The notes under the pieces: generated by a model
Databases searched by the model: none
What the model was told of the DNA's origin: nothing
The model's input: the letters and a program-made list of their open reading frames with translations, nothing else
Shown: piece after piece, positions 26,877 to 35,283 of the stretch
How positions within the stretch are numbered: position 1 is the first letter of the stretch
Layout of the letters: every line of letters begins with the position of its first letter
Assembly: GCF_900107685.1 (NCBI RefSeq)
Contig: NZ_FNRQ01000002.1
Span: 62,001 to 126,000, forward strand
Origin: Paraburkholderia sartisoli
Lineage (GTDB): Bacteria > Pseudomonadota > Gammaproteobacteria > Burkholderiales > Burkholderiaceae
Direction: 5' to 3'
DNA length: 64,000 bases
Made by a program: the position numbers and the translations under genes

Positions 26877-27506
26877 ATGACATCGTCGTCCGCTGCGTCT
26901 TATCCGTTCGTTTATCTCGCTTCGCAAAGTCCGCGCCGCCAGGAGCTGCTCCAGCAGCTCGGCGTGCGTTTCGAACTGCTGCTGCCCCGCCCCGATGAAG
27001 ACGCCGAGGCGCTCGAAGCCGAGCTGCCCGGCGAGCGCGCGCATCATTACGTGATGCGCGTGTGCGTCGCGAAAGCGCAGGCGGCGCGTGCGCGGCTTGT
27101 CGCGGGCGGCCATGCGGGCGCGCCGATTCTGGTTGCGGACACAACCGTCACCATTGACGACGCGATCCTCGGCAAACCCGCCGGCGCCGACGATGCCGTT
27201 GCGATGCTCACGCGTCTTGCCGGGCGCGATCACGAAGTGCTGACGGCCGTCGCCGTGGTGACCGCGGACGGCACGCTGCTGCCCGCCGTGCTGTCGACTT
27301 CACGCGTGCGCTTCGCGGCCGTCGGGGCCGATGCGCTGCGGCGCTACGCCGCCACCGGCGAGCCGCTCGGCAAGGCCGGCGCTTACGGCGTGCAGGGCCG
27401 CGCCGCGGAGTTTATCGAGCATATCGAAGGATCCTATTCAGGTATCATGGGTTTGCCGCTTTTTGAAACCGCCGCCCTCCTGCGCGCAGCGCGCATCGAC
27501 TTCTAG
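26877..27506 (+). CDS. maf: Maf-family nucleotide pyrophosphatase (dTTP/UTP type)
   Basis: 209 residues. [17 protein letters not shown] at the N-terminus and ADTTVTIDD near 88 hold the phosphate-binding Ser/Arg and catalytic acidic residues. [26 protein letters not shown] is the YhdE-type C-terminus, so it probably hydrolyses dTTP and UTP, including modified forms, to monophosphates. It lies 108 bases after rlmH and nine bases before rng. Confidence 0.93.
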   Translation: MTSSSAASYPFVYLASQSPRRQELLQQLGVRFELLLPRPDEDAEALEAELPGERAHHYVMRVCVAKAQAARARLVAGGHAGAPILVADTTVTIDDAILGKPAGADDAVAMLTRLAGRDHEVLTAVAVVTADGTLLPAVLSTSRVRFAAVGADALRRYAATGEPLGKAGAYGVQGRAAEFIEHIEGSYSGIMGLPLFETAALLRAARIDF

Positions 27507-27515
27507 AACAAGACC

Positions 27516-28985
27516 ATGAATGAAGAAATCCTGATCAACGTCACGCCCCAGGAAACGCGCGTCGCGCTCGTCCAGCAAGGCGCTGTGCAGGAGCTTCATG
27601 TCGAGCGCACGCTCTCGCGTGGCCGCGTCGGCAACGTGTATCTCGGCAAGGTCGTCCGCGTGTTGCCCGGTATGCAATCCGCCTTCATCGATATCGGGCT
27701 CGAACGCGCGGCATTCCTTCACGTGGCCGACATCTGGCATCCGCGCCTCGCGGGCGAACCGCAGCATCAGGCGACGCATCAGCCGATCGAGAAGATCGTG
27801 TTCGAAGGCCAGTCGCTGATGGTGCAGGTCGTGAAGGATCCGATCGGCACGAAGGGCGCGCGGCTTTCGACGCAGGTCAGCATCGCGGGGCGCACGCTCG
27901 TCTATCTGCCGCAGGAACCGCACATCGGCATCTCGCAGAAAATCGAAAGCGAAGCCGAGCGCGAAGCGATCCGCGCGCGGCTCACCGCCGTGCTGCCGGT
28001 CGACGAGAAAGGCGGCTACATCGTGCGCACCATCGCCGAGGATTCGACCAGCGAGGAACTCGCCGCCGACGTCGCGTATCTGCGCAAGACGTGGACGACG
28101 ATCGTCTCGCAAGGCCAGCGCATGCCGCCCACGAGCCTGCTGTATCAGGACCTGAATCTCGCGCAACGGGTGCTGCGCGACTTCGTCAACGACGAGACCT
28201 CGCGCATCCAGGTCGATTCGCGTGAGACGTTCCAGATGCTTGCCGAATTCGCGGCGGAATTCACGCCGGCGGTGTCGTCGAAGCTGCATCACTACACCGG
28301 TGAGCGGCCGCTCTTCGATCTCTACAACATCGAGACGGAAATCCAGCGCGCGCTGTCGCGGCGCGTCGATCTGAAATCGGGCGGCTATCTGGTGATCGAC
28401 CAGACCGAGGCGATGACGACCATCGACGTGAACACAGGCGGCTATGTCGGCGCGCGCAACTTCGACGATACGATCTTCAAGACGAACCTCGAAGCGGCGC
28501 ACACGATCGCGCGGCAATTGCGTTTGCGCAACCTGGGCGGCGTGATCATCATCGACTTCATCGACATGGAAAATCTCGAGCATCGCGACCAGGTGCTCGG
28601 CGAACTGAAGAAGGCGCTCTCGCGCGATCGCACGCGCGTGACCGTGAACGGCTTCTCGCAACTCGGTCTCGTGGAAATGACACGCAAGCGCACGCGCGAA
28701 TCGCTCGCGCACGTGCTGTGCGAGCCGTGCCCGGTGTGTCTCGGCAAAGGTCAGGTGAAGACGTCGCGCACGGTGTGTTATGACGTGCTGCGCGAGATCC
28801 TGCGTGAATCGCGCCAGTTCAATCCGCGCGAGTTTCGCGTCGTCGCGTCGCAGCAGGTGATCGACCTCTTTCTCGAAGAAGAGTCGCAACATCTGGCGAT
28901 GCTGATCGACTTTATCGGCAAGCCGGTGTCGTTGCAGGTGGAGTCGAATCTCAGCCAGGAGCAGTACGATATTGTGCTGATGTAA
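27516..28985 (+). CDS. rng: Ribonuclease G
   Basis: 489 residues, the RNase G size. It lacks the long C-terminal scaffold of RNase E. An S1 domain is present from about 38 (GNVYLGKVVRVLPGMQSAFIDIGLERAAFLHVAD). The DNase-I-like catalytic core has MTTIDVNTGGYVG and IIIDFIDME with the two metal-binding Asp residues, and CEPCPVC is the zinc-link cysteine pair for dimerisation. It matures 16S rRNA 5' ends and degrades some mRNAs. Confidence 0.96.
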   Translation: MNEEILINVTPQETRVALVQQGAVQELHVERTLSRGRVGNVYLGKVVRVLPGMQSAFIDIGLERAAFLHVADIWHPRLAGEPQHQATHQPIEKIVFEGQSLMVQVVKDPIGTKGARLSTQVSIAGRTLVYLPQEPHIGISQKIESEAEREAIRARLTAVLPVDEKGGYIVRTIAEDSTSEELAADVAYLRKTWTTIVSQGQRMPPTSLLYQDLNLAQRVLRDFVNDETSRIQVDSRETFQMLAEFAAEFTPAVSSKLHHYTGERPLFDLYNIETEIQRALSRRVDLKSGGYLVIDQTEAMTTIDVNTGGYVGARNFDDTIFKTNLEAAHTIARQLRLRNLGGVIIIDFIDMENLEHRDQVLGELKKALSRDRTRVTVNGFSQLGLVEMTRKRTRESLAHVLCEPCPVCLGKGQVKTSRTVCYDVLREILRESRQFNPREFRVVASQQVIDLFLEEESQHLAMLIDFIGKPVSLQVESNLSQEQYDIVLM

Positions 28986-29060
28986 CGGCCGTGTCCTCCG
29001 CCTCACTCACGGTTGTCGTGATGCCGTGTATCGACATCTTGCGTCTGCTGCGACTCACCG

Positions 29061-29339
29061 TCAGACATCAACCTCTTCCGGCCTGTGCGTTTTGAGCCAG
29101 TCGCGCACAGCGGCGTTGAGCCGCGTCTGCCAGCGCGGACCGGTCGCCTTGAAAGCCTCCAGAACATCATTGTCAAAACGGACAGTTGTCGCTGTCTTGT
29201 CACTGCCCTTCGGCCGACCCCGGCGCACCAGTTTCTCGCCGAAGTACTCGTCTGCCTGCTGAAAAAATTCGTCGGTCAGGTCCGGCGCGTCGTCAGGGTC
29301 AGTCCAGGCGGGCGGCGTAGCGTGCTTTTTCACGTTCAT
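29061..29339 (-). CDS. brnA: BrnA-family antitoxin
   Basis: 92 residues. The N-terminal part is acidic and neutralising (WTDPDDAPDLTDEFFQQADEYFGE), and the C-terminal ribbon-helix-helix is RRGRPKGSDKTATTVRFDNDVLEAFKATGPRWQTRLNAAVRDWL. It should bind BrnT and repress the shared promoter. GGAAGG precedes the start, which lies inside brnT: the genes overlap by 41 bases, so translation is coupled. Confidence 0.92.
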   Translation of the reverse strand: MNVKKHATPPAWTDPDDAPDLTDEFFQQADEYFGEKLVRRGRPKGSDKTATTVRFDNDVLEAFKATGPRWQTRLNAAVRDWLKTHRPEEVDV

Positions 29340-29571
29340 TTGCCTTCCTCATGCTGATGATGCGGCGCACCTCGCCGCGCGGAGTCCAGACCATTACAAC
29401 CATGCGCCAGCCCAGCTTGCCAACCGTGGTGAAGCGCGTTTCGCTGTAGTCTTCGCGCAAGTCTTCGGCGGTGAATTGCCGACCCGCGAAGATCTCGGCG
29501 GCACGCGCGAAATCAAGGTCTCGTTCGACAAGGGTCTTGTCCCGCTTGACGGTGTCGAATTCGATCTGCAT
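29299..29571 (-). CDS. brnT: BrnT-family ribonuclease toxin
   Basis: 90 residues. FDTVKRDKTLVERDLDFARAAEIFAG near the N-terminus (usually F.WDxxK...), DLREDYSETRFTTVGKLGWRMVVMVWTPR and the basic end IISMRKANEREKARY match BrnT, a RelE-like RNase induced by stress. ATG 29571 is chosen over the open frame to 29673, because the extra part is AT-rich promoter sequence. No ribosome-binding site precedes this ATG, and the promoter predicts an almost leaderless mRNA. Confidence 0.9.
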   Translation of the reverse strand: MQIEFDTVKRDKTLVERDLDFARAAEIFAGRQFTAEDLREDYSETRFTTVGKLGWRMVVMVWTPRGEVRRIISMRKANEREKARYAARLD

Positions 29572-29956
29572 GGGATTTATTGTATTAACGTTTATTTGGC
29601 GGATCAAGACATATTTGTTAGTACAAAAATTTATTCGACTCTTCCCGAAACCGATCCTGTTCTTCGCCGTCACTGAGATAACAGCGAACCTGGATTGGCG
29701 TCCAGAATTGCAAAGACGGACAACCGTCGGCCCGAGTACTCTCTCACAATTCGCCGAAACACCACGAAGGCTATCCGGACCATGCCTTCAAGGTTTGCCA
29801 TCATGCTGCGAGCCCCACGCACCGACATTCGGGCGATCCCGTACTGCTTTTTATCGAGATAGTTGGCAGAATGCGAAATCCGATCTACAGTAATCATCAG
29901 ACGTAAAGCAAAACAGGTCACCGACCAACATAAATGAAAGCGTCACGGGGGCTCAC
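29572..29956. other. 385-base AT-richer spacer right of brnT
   Basis: Holds the brnT promoter near its left end and TTTGT-ACTA-ACAAA, a short inverted repeat (about 29614-29628), which could be a BrnA site. The rest (about 29680-29956) shows no gene I can defend. GGGGG precedes the next ATG. Confidence 0.5.
29579..29607 (-). promoter_or_regulatory. brnTA promoter, near-leaderless
   Basis: On the minus strand TTGATC (29602-29607), a 17-base spacer and TACAAT (29579-29584). The expected start of transcription, about seven bases beyond the -10, falls at 29572 or so, directly at the brnT ATG (29571). No Shine-Dalgarno sequence is present, consistent with leaderless translation. Confidence 0.65.
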
Positions 29957-30241
29957 ATGATGACCTTGATCGACCAGGACATCGCGCATATCACGCGCGT
30001 GATGCGGCCATCGTTGCATGGAGACCTCGGCGGGCCCATTCTGCCGCCCGCCTACTGGCGAAAGCGCCTTTACCGGCTGCTCGACACCGAACATCTTTCC
30101 AAAGCCCAGCTCTGCTCGATCGACAGCCTGCTGCTGCAACTGGAAGAGTTCGTCCGCGCCGGCACGCCCTACCGCGCGGATGCAGCGACGGGTCTGTCCG
30201 GGAACGTTGAGATTCCGGGCGAACTCGTCAGTCAAAGCTAG
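29957..30241 (+). CDS. Conserved-looking hypothetical protein
   Basis: 94 residues, no family recognised. It is mainly helical by eye (DQDIAHITRVMRPS, PPAYWRKRLYRLLDTEHLSKAQLCSIDSLLLQLEEFVRAG), soluble, no signal peptide. GGGGG lies about five bases before ATG 29957; ATG 29960 is an equal alternative. Codon use (strong G/C at third positions) looks like the core genes, which argues for a real gene despite its accessory setting. Confidence 0.65.
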   Translation: MMTLIDQDIAHITRVMRPSLHGDLGGPILPPAYWRKRLYRLLDTEHLSKAQLCSIDSLLLQLEEFVRAGTPYRADAATGLSGNVEIPGELVSQS

Positions 30242-30361
30242 TTTCGTGCGGGTTGCTGTCATGCCGTTTGTCACAACGGCAGGCACTGATATCTTCAAAT
30301 TTTCATAGATAATCCTTCAATCTCTCGTCTGATTATCAAACCAGACTGACTGTCCGAAAAT

Positions 30362-30601
30362 GCGTTCGCCGTCTGCCGGACGGTCGCCCGCAGGACCCTG
30401 GTGGCCGGCGATCGGGCATCGGTCCAACTGCACTTTCGCGGACATTTCACCGGCCAGTTCCAGAACGTCAGGGGCGATGGCCAGACCGTCGATTTTCAGG
30501 CGTTCGATCTGTATCGCGTGAAGGGTGGCCAGATCGTCGAAAACTGGCATCTCGAAGACAACCTGACCCTGTTGAAACAGCTGGGTATGGTCAAGCCGTG
30601 A
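30362..30601 (+). pseudogene. Decayed SnoaL-like / NTF2-fold protein, C-terminal part
   Basis: From about 30362 to the stop at 30601 the frame reads as the second half of a SnoaL-type polyketide-cyclase-like domain: TLVAGDRASVQLHFRGHFTG, then VDFQAFDLYRVKGGQIVENWHLEDNLTLLKQLG. Intact members are about 130-150 residues; the first 60 or so are missing. An in-frame stop (30347) and non-coding-looking DNA precede it. GTG 30401 would yield only 66 residues. I regard it as a truncated remnant, though a short expressed protein is not excluded. Confidence 0.7.
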
Positions 30602-30684
30602 TTCAGCGCATGGCCCAGGCGGCGTTCGTTTCCCCGTGGATCACCTAGAATTCTTGCATGAGGTCGATCTGGACGGAGGCTGCC

Positions 30685-30855
30685 ATGGCTGAATCGATGG
30701 TCAGCATCGTGGTGGGGCTGGCGGCGATTGTCGTCGCCGTATTGCTGGTTGCGTCACGCTACCGGCGCGAACACCGGGCGCTTCACGAAGTGCATCACGC
30801 GCGCACCCGGCTCGACGGGCACCGGCTGTGGGATCGCATGCGCCACCGGCATTGA
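30685..30855 (+). CDS. Small single-span membrane protein
   Basis: 56 residues: ESMVSIVVGLAAIVVAVLLVAS is one membrane helix at the N-terminus, followed by a very basic, His/Arg-rich cytoplasmic tail. GGACGGAGG lies five bases before ATG 30685; ATG 30658 has no such site. No family recognised. It precedes the next small gene by 88 bases on the same strand. Confidence 0.6.
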   Translation: MAESMVSIVVGLAAIVVAVLLVASRYRREHRALHEVHHARTRLDGHRLWDRMRHRH

Positions 30856-30943
30856 CGCGGTGCGCGAGCCCGACCGGAATCGCACGGCCCGAAGCGGGTC
30901 GCATCACATCACGTCGAGAAAGGCAGCCCGGATGGAGGCCAAC

Positions 30944-31258
30944 ATGTCCGACGAACACGCACCCTGGCAGGTTGTCGAGTACGAGGGCTTCGAGATTCAC
31001 GCGGCGCCGTATGCGAAAGAGCAGCACGAAAGCGAGCCGCAGCGACCACCTGGACCGTATGTGTACGTCGGCTACGTGTGTCACCCGGGCGCCGATCCGG
31101 CGATTCCCGGGCATGCAGTGCCCTTTCACGCGGATGGGGAAGAAACGTTCGCAACCCTTGAAGAGGCGCTAGCCGAGGCGATTCACGTCGGACGCAGTAT
31201 CGTCGACGGCACGCATCCGGATCTGTCGGTGTTGCCGCTGGTGACGGGTGGGGTGTGA
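30944..31258 (+). CDS. Hypothetical soluble protein
   Basis: 104 residues, acidic, no signal peptide. EYEGFEIHAAPYAKE, GPYVYVGYVCHPGADPAIPG and EETFATLEEALAEAIHVGRSIVDG suggest a small alpha/beta domain of the kind found in many uncharacterised Burkholderia proteins. GGAGG lies five bases before ATG 30944, which decides the start over ATG 30932. The stop is inside a GGGTGG...CCACCC hairpin shared with the convergent glycosyltransferase. Confidence 0.65.
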   Translation: MSDEHAPWQVVEYEGFEIHAAPYAKEQHESEPQRPPGPYVYVGYVCHPGADPAIPGHAVPFHADGEETFATLEEALAEAIHVGRSIVDGTHPDLSVLPLVTGGV

Positions 31259-31265
31259 AACCACC

Positions 31266-32519
31266 CTAGCTGACCGAAACCTGTCTCGTAGTTCCGTGCG
31301 AAGCCAGCAGTTGTCGCGCCAGCGCGAGCATCCGCTCATTCGCGGGCAGGGCGCTGAACGTTTCCACTTTCGCACGCGCATGCCGGGTGAGCGAAGTTCG
31401 CAGATCGTTGTCCGTCAGCAGACGTTCGATTGACTGAGCCATGCCCTCGACGTCACCCACCGTCACGAGGAGCCCGGCGTTGCCCCCATCGAGCTGATCA
31501 CGCGGCCCTGTCGGACAATCCGTCGAGATGACCGGCGTGCCGAGCGCCATCGCTTCACTCAGCACCATGGGAAGCCCTTCGTAGCGACTGCTCAGCACCA
31601 GCATTTCAGCCTGTCGGATATGCGGAAACGGATTCCCGCAAAAACCCAGAAAATGTACCGACGCGCGAATCCCGAGTTCATCGACGAGTTGCTCCAGCAC
31701 CCCCCGATCACGCCCCTCGCCTATCAATACCAGATCAACGGGCTCCAGCATTCGCGTACGCGCCTGTGCGTAAGCACGCAGCAATGTCCGGTGATCTTTC
31801 TGTCCTTCGTCCAGCCTCGCCACGGACACGATGAACCGCTCCGCTGCCTTATCAACCGCCGCGCGCGCGTTGCGACGGATCGCTTCCAGATCGATCACAT
31901 TGGGCAGTTCCAAGATCGCGAGGCCGGTCGAGGCAAGCAGATCGGTCGCCTCGCGAAACATATCCGGCGTCAACACGGCGAATGCTGAGTACCGCAAATA
32001 TTGACGGATGCGCCGCGCGCGATATCGCGCGCTCTTGCTACCGAGCCGCGTCGCGAGGCTGAAGTGGCTGACGCCGAACCACGGAAGATCGCCACTGCCC
32101 GCCAGGTGCCGTAGCGAAAAATCGAAGTCGCACACGATATCGTGTTCACCCGCGATCTCGCGAAATCGCTTTCCGGCCAGTGGTCGAATCGCGGCATAGG
32201 TGAGCAACTTGTGCAGCAGCTTTTTGCCGCGGCCGAGTTTGCGCCCGCGCGCTTCGTCATGCCACGCATGCATCCACCTCTGCGACGCCAGTACGTGTAC
32301 CGGTACGTCTTCAGGAATCGAACGCGCACGCCAAGAGGCAAGTTCATCGGTCGGATATCCGACCGACAGGCTGGGCGAAAAATAGCGCCGGTCGAGCATA
32401 TTGAGCCACGATAGCAGCGCGGTCTCTGTACCGCCGTTGCCGAAGTCGTTGATGTGAAACAGGACGCGCAATGGTCGCTCAGGCGGTGCCGAATCGTGGC
32501 CGGTGGTACTGTATTTCAT
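31266..32519 (-). CDS. GT4 glycosyltransferase
   Basis: 417 residues, GT-B fold. NDFGNGGTETALLSWL is the N-terminal glycine loop. The C-terminal domain has SVARLDEGQKDHRTLLRAYA, VLIGEGRDRG, FLGF, and SRYEGLPMVLSEAMALGTPVISTDCPTGP with the E-x7-E motif. It is the last gene of the leftward waaL unit: its ATG overlaps the end of the ligase-like gene by four bases. A role in lipopolysaccharide core or O-chain assembly follows from the neighbours; donor and linkage are not readable. Confidence 0.9.
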   Translation of the reverse strand: MKYSTTGHDSAPPERPLRVLFHINDFGNGGTETALLSWLNMLDRRYFSPSLSVGYPTDELASWRARSIPEDVPVHVLASQRWMHAWHDEARGRKLGRGKKLLHKLLTYAAIRPLAGKRFREIAGEHDIVCDFDFSLRHLAGSGDLPWFGVSHFSLATRLGSKSARYRARRIRQYLRYSAFAVLTPDMFREATDLLASTGLAILELPNVIDLEAIRRNARAAVDKAAERFIVSVARLDEGQKDHRTLLRAYAQARTRMLEPVDLVLIGEGRDRGVLEQLVDELGIRASVHFLGFCGNPFPHIRQAEMLVLSSRYEGLPMVLSEAMALGTPVISTDCPTGPRDQLDGGNAGLLVTVGDVEGMAQSIERLLTDNDLRTSLTRHARAKVETFSALPANERMLALARQLLASHGTTRQVSVS

Positions 32520-33886
32520 GCGTCAGACCCGTGTGAACCGTTTTGATGCGTCGCGATGAGAAGCGGCCCTTTTTCCTGCATCGTCGGTCGCCCCGTCCGC
32601 ATGGAAACGGGCGATGCGGACCGTGCAGACGGAAGAAGATGCGCCTTCCGCTCGCCACTACCGAGTAGCAGACCGGCGAACGACCAGAAAGCAAGCATCG
32701 TCGTCTGCCACATGAAGTCATCGGTGAAATTTTTGACGACCATCCCGGCCACCAGCGCGATCCCGGCTGCGCACACCCACGGCGCAGTCAGCCGGAACCG
32801 CCAGAAGCGCCGCACGAGACACAGCAGCAGCAAGCTCTGCAACACCACACCGATCACACCAGTCTGCAGCCACGTATTCAGAAAGAGATTGTGCGCATGA
32901 GTGGGCGCCAGCGGCTCGATGTTTAGCAGGCTCGCCGGCATCTGTGCGCGGTACACCATACCTGGCAACGGCTTGCCAAACCCGATGCCGGTCCATGTGT
33001 GCGATTCGCCCACCGCACCGTAGAAAGCCCACAACTTCGGACGCGTATCCGAAGAGAGCGTGTCGTCGATTCCAGATAGCGACGCCGGCACATAGAACGT
33101 GTGCCCATCCAAGACGAGCACGTGCTGCTCCGGCGGCGGTGCGGCATTGCCAAAACGCAGCCGCGCGCTTAGCTCCAGCGTACCGACACCAGCGGCGGCA
33201 ACCGCCAGCATAAGAACCAGTGCGAGCAGCACCCGTTTGCGGTACAGGGGAAACAGCGCGATCAGAAGCGTCACGGCGACGGCTGGCCAGAAGAATCGAT
33301 TGAGCGTCGCCAGCCCGATGAACAGACACGCGACGACGCCCAGCGCGCCAGTCAGACGCCAGCGCCACCCCAGCATCAGGCCAGCAAACACGGGGATAGC
33401 GAACATTGCGAGCGTACTCGTGTGGCCGACACGGTTGTAGTAATGCAGCGGGAACGTCATCGGCGTCGGTGGCTGCAAGTGCCCCCAGTTGAGCGCACTC
33501 ATGATCGCGAGCAACAGGCATGCGACCCAGGTGACTAGCGCGAGACGCGCCGGCTGCTCCGCCCGCGACCCGACCAGCCAGAAAGCCCAGAACGCAACGA
33601 GCGGATACAGCACTTCGTCAAACCATGCATGCAGACTGACCTCCGGCCAGGCCGACCATGCGACCGCACCAGCGGTCCACGCCGCCCACGCGAGCACTGG
33701 AACCATCAGCGGCCAGCGCAGCACGGACGGACGATCAGCCGAAAAGGCAGCGCCAAGCGTGCCGATCGCCAGCACGACCAGGGCCACGTTGACGATGCCC
33801 GTCATATGCCCAAACATCACTACAAACAGGATGACCGGGCAGGCGATCCAGAGCGCCTGCCCGACGCGCATGGACGGATTTTTCAT
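32516..33886 (-). CDS. O-antigen ligase-like membrane protein (WaaL family)
   Basis: 456 residues, about 11 membrane helices. A large periplasmic loop (around residues 240-330) contains GESHTWTGIGFGKPLPG and ends in APTHAHNLFLNTWLQTGVIG, where the His-x-His-Asn segment is the Wzy_C/WaaL signature. WaaL joins undecaprenyl-linked O-chains to lipid A-core at the periplasmic face; Wzy polymerases look alike, so the symbol is left open. It overlaps the GT4 gene by four bases and the GT9 gene by one. Confidence 0.88.
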   Translation of the reverse strand: MKNPSMRVGQALWIACPVILFVVMFGHMTGIVNVALVVLAIGTLGAAFSADRPSVLRWPLMVPVLAWAAWTAGAVAWSAWPEVSLHAWFDEVLYPLVAFWAFWLVGSRAEQPARLALVTWVACLLLAIMSALNWGHLQPPTPMTFPLHYYNRVGHTSTLAMFAIPVFAGLMLGWRWRLTGALGVVACLFIGLATLNRFFWPAVAVTLLIALFPLYRKRVLLALVLMLAVAAAGVGTLELSARLRFGNAAPPPEQHVLVLDGHTFYVPASLSGIDDTLSSDTRPKLWAFYGAVGESHTWTGIGFGKPLPGMVYRAQMPASLLNIEPLAPTHAHNLFLNTWLQTGVIGVVLQSLLLLCLVRRFWRFRLTAPWVCAAGIALVAGMVVKNFTDDFMWQTTMLAFWSFAGLLLGSGERKAHLLPSARSASPVSMRTGRPTMQEKGPLLIATHQNGSHGSDA

Positions 33887-35016
33887 CAGGATTTCACCAG
33901 AACACTTCGCAGTGCATTACACACCGATTCGACCGAAAGGCGGTTCATACAGTCCGTGTAATTACCGTCCAATGCGACGCAGGTTGTCTCGCTGCGGTCG
34001 CAGCGGCGGACCCACGCGACCTTTCGACGAAAGATGAATGGCTGGTCGCGGCATGACATATCGGCAATGGTGACGGAAACGAAAGGCGCGTCGCGCCAGT
34101 ATTGCCCGGCACCATGGATGGACGCATTGCCCGGTCCAAACAGCGCAACCGCTGGCACCCCGACGATGCGCGCCAGATGCGCGACCCCGGTATCGGGACA
34201 GACGATCGCCGCCGCCCCGGCATACAGATGCCATAATTCTCCGAGTCCAAGCTGCCCTGCCAGGTTCGGATGTGACGGGTCGGGATCGATATTGCCAATT
34301 AGATCGACCTCACGCGGGCCACCGCTCCACACTGGGACATAGCCGAGCGACACAACGAACTGCGCGAGCTCACGCCACCGGTCTTGCGGCCAGCGCTTCA
34401 CGCCCGTGCTTGCGCCGGGATGCAGCACAACATAGCGGCGATCGGGAAAGGCCGTTGCATTCGGCAGTGCGGTATACGGTGGCGCGGGCCAGTCCGCAGG
34501 CTGGAAAGGACGCGGCGGCGGCCCCTCGATCAGATCGGTCGTGAGGTCGGCCCACGCGGCAGGCGTGACGGGATAAGGCACAGCCTCGTCCACGGGCCAA
34601 TTCTTCCAGGCCGGCACGTCGCCATCATGCGCGACGATCCAGCGACATCCCGCGCCGAGCGCAATCCAGGAAAACCGGTTATCTCCCGCGACGATCCCCA
34701 GATCGTAAGGACCCGAACCCAGTACCGCCGTGACGGTCGACGAATCACGTGGATCGAACGGCATGACGTCCACGTCGAAAGGCCGACCCGCATAGATCGG
34801 GACAATGGGCTTTGGGCAAAGCAGGACGATCTGCGCGAGTGGATACAAGGCGCGCAGCTTTGCGATAAGCGGCGTGAGCAGCAGCGTGTCGCCAAGCAGC
34901 AGATGATGCGCGATCAGAATGCGTTGCAACCTGGCCGGTCTGCGACGCAGCGGCTTAAGCGCAAGCCTCGGCAAGGCCCGCGCGAATACGCGAATACGTC
35001 CGGGAAGTCGACTCAT
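33886..35016 (-). CDS. GT9 heptosyltransferase-family protein
   Basis: 376 residues. RILIAHHLLLGDTLLLTPLIAKLRALYP is the N-terminal acceptor-side motif of ADP-heptose transferases. HPGASTGVKRWPQDRWRELAQFV and CPDTGVAHLARIVGVPAVALFGPGN form the ADP-heptose site. Members add heptoses to the inner core or modify it (WaaC, WaaF, WaaQ). The sequence differs enough from these that I do not choose one. It is the first gene of the unit GT9-waaL-GT4. Confidence 0.9.
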   Translation of the reverse strand: MSRLPGRIRVFARALPRLALKPLRRRPARLQRILIAHHLLLGDTLLLTPLIAKLRALYPLAQIVLLCPKPIVPIYAGRPFDVDVMPFDPRDSSTVTAVLGSGPYDLGIVAGDNRFSWIALGAGCRWIVAHDGDVPAWKNWPVDEAVPYPVTPAAWADLTTDLIEGPPPRPFQPADWPAPPYTALPNATAFPDRRYVVLHPGASTGVKRWPQDRWRELAQFVVSLGYVPVWSGGPREVDLIGNIDPDPSHPNLAGQLGLGELWHLYAGAAAIVCPDTGVAHLARIVGVPAVALFGPGNASIHGAGQYWRDAPFVSVTIADMSCRDQPFIFRRKVAWVRRCDRSETTCVALDGNYTDCMNRLSVESVCNALRSVLVKS

Positions 35017-35243
35017 CGTGTCATGAAAGGGCTGGTGCCGGGCTCGCTCCCGATGCCTTCATGTTGCCGGACAAGGCCGCATGCGCAGGCAGGATATCGA
35101 GTGGATTGATTTTTGTAGATCACATCCGATGGCACAGTGCCGGCAAATGTCATAGCGGGCGTAAACCGGGAATCAAGGCGCCATTGCCCGCGCTGCCACC
35201 GGTAAACAAGGCGGGTCAACACGGCCCTTCTGGGCAATCTCAA

Positions 35244-35252
35244 ATTGTAACA
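35244..35252 (-). promoter_or_regulatory. Candidate extended -10 for the GT9-waaL-GT4 unit
   Basis: On the minus strand TGTTACAAT is an extended -10 (TGn plus TACAAT). It lies in the 267-base spacer right of the GT9 gene, about 220 bases before its start. No -35 is evident. The spacer shows nothing else recognisable. Confidence 0.35.
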
Positions 35253-35283
35253 TGTGACCCTTGGCACCTTGCCGTACTAAAGG

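Noticed and set aside
29670..29921. An 83-residue leftward frame with a GTG start between brnT and the 94-residue gene.
   Set aside because: No ribosome-binding site, no recognisable family, and it overlaps the region of lowest GC; not strong enough to call.
30401..30601. Intact short SnoaL-like gene from GTG.
   Set aside because: The N-terminal half of the fold is missing and a stop lies shortly upstream; called a remnant instead.
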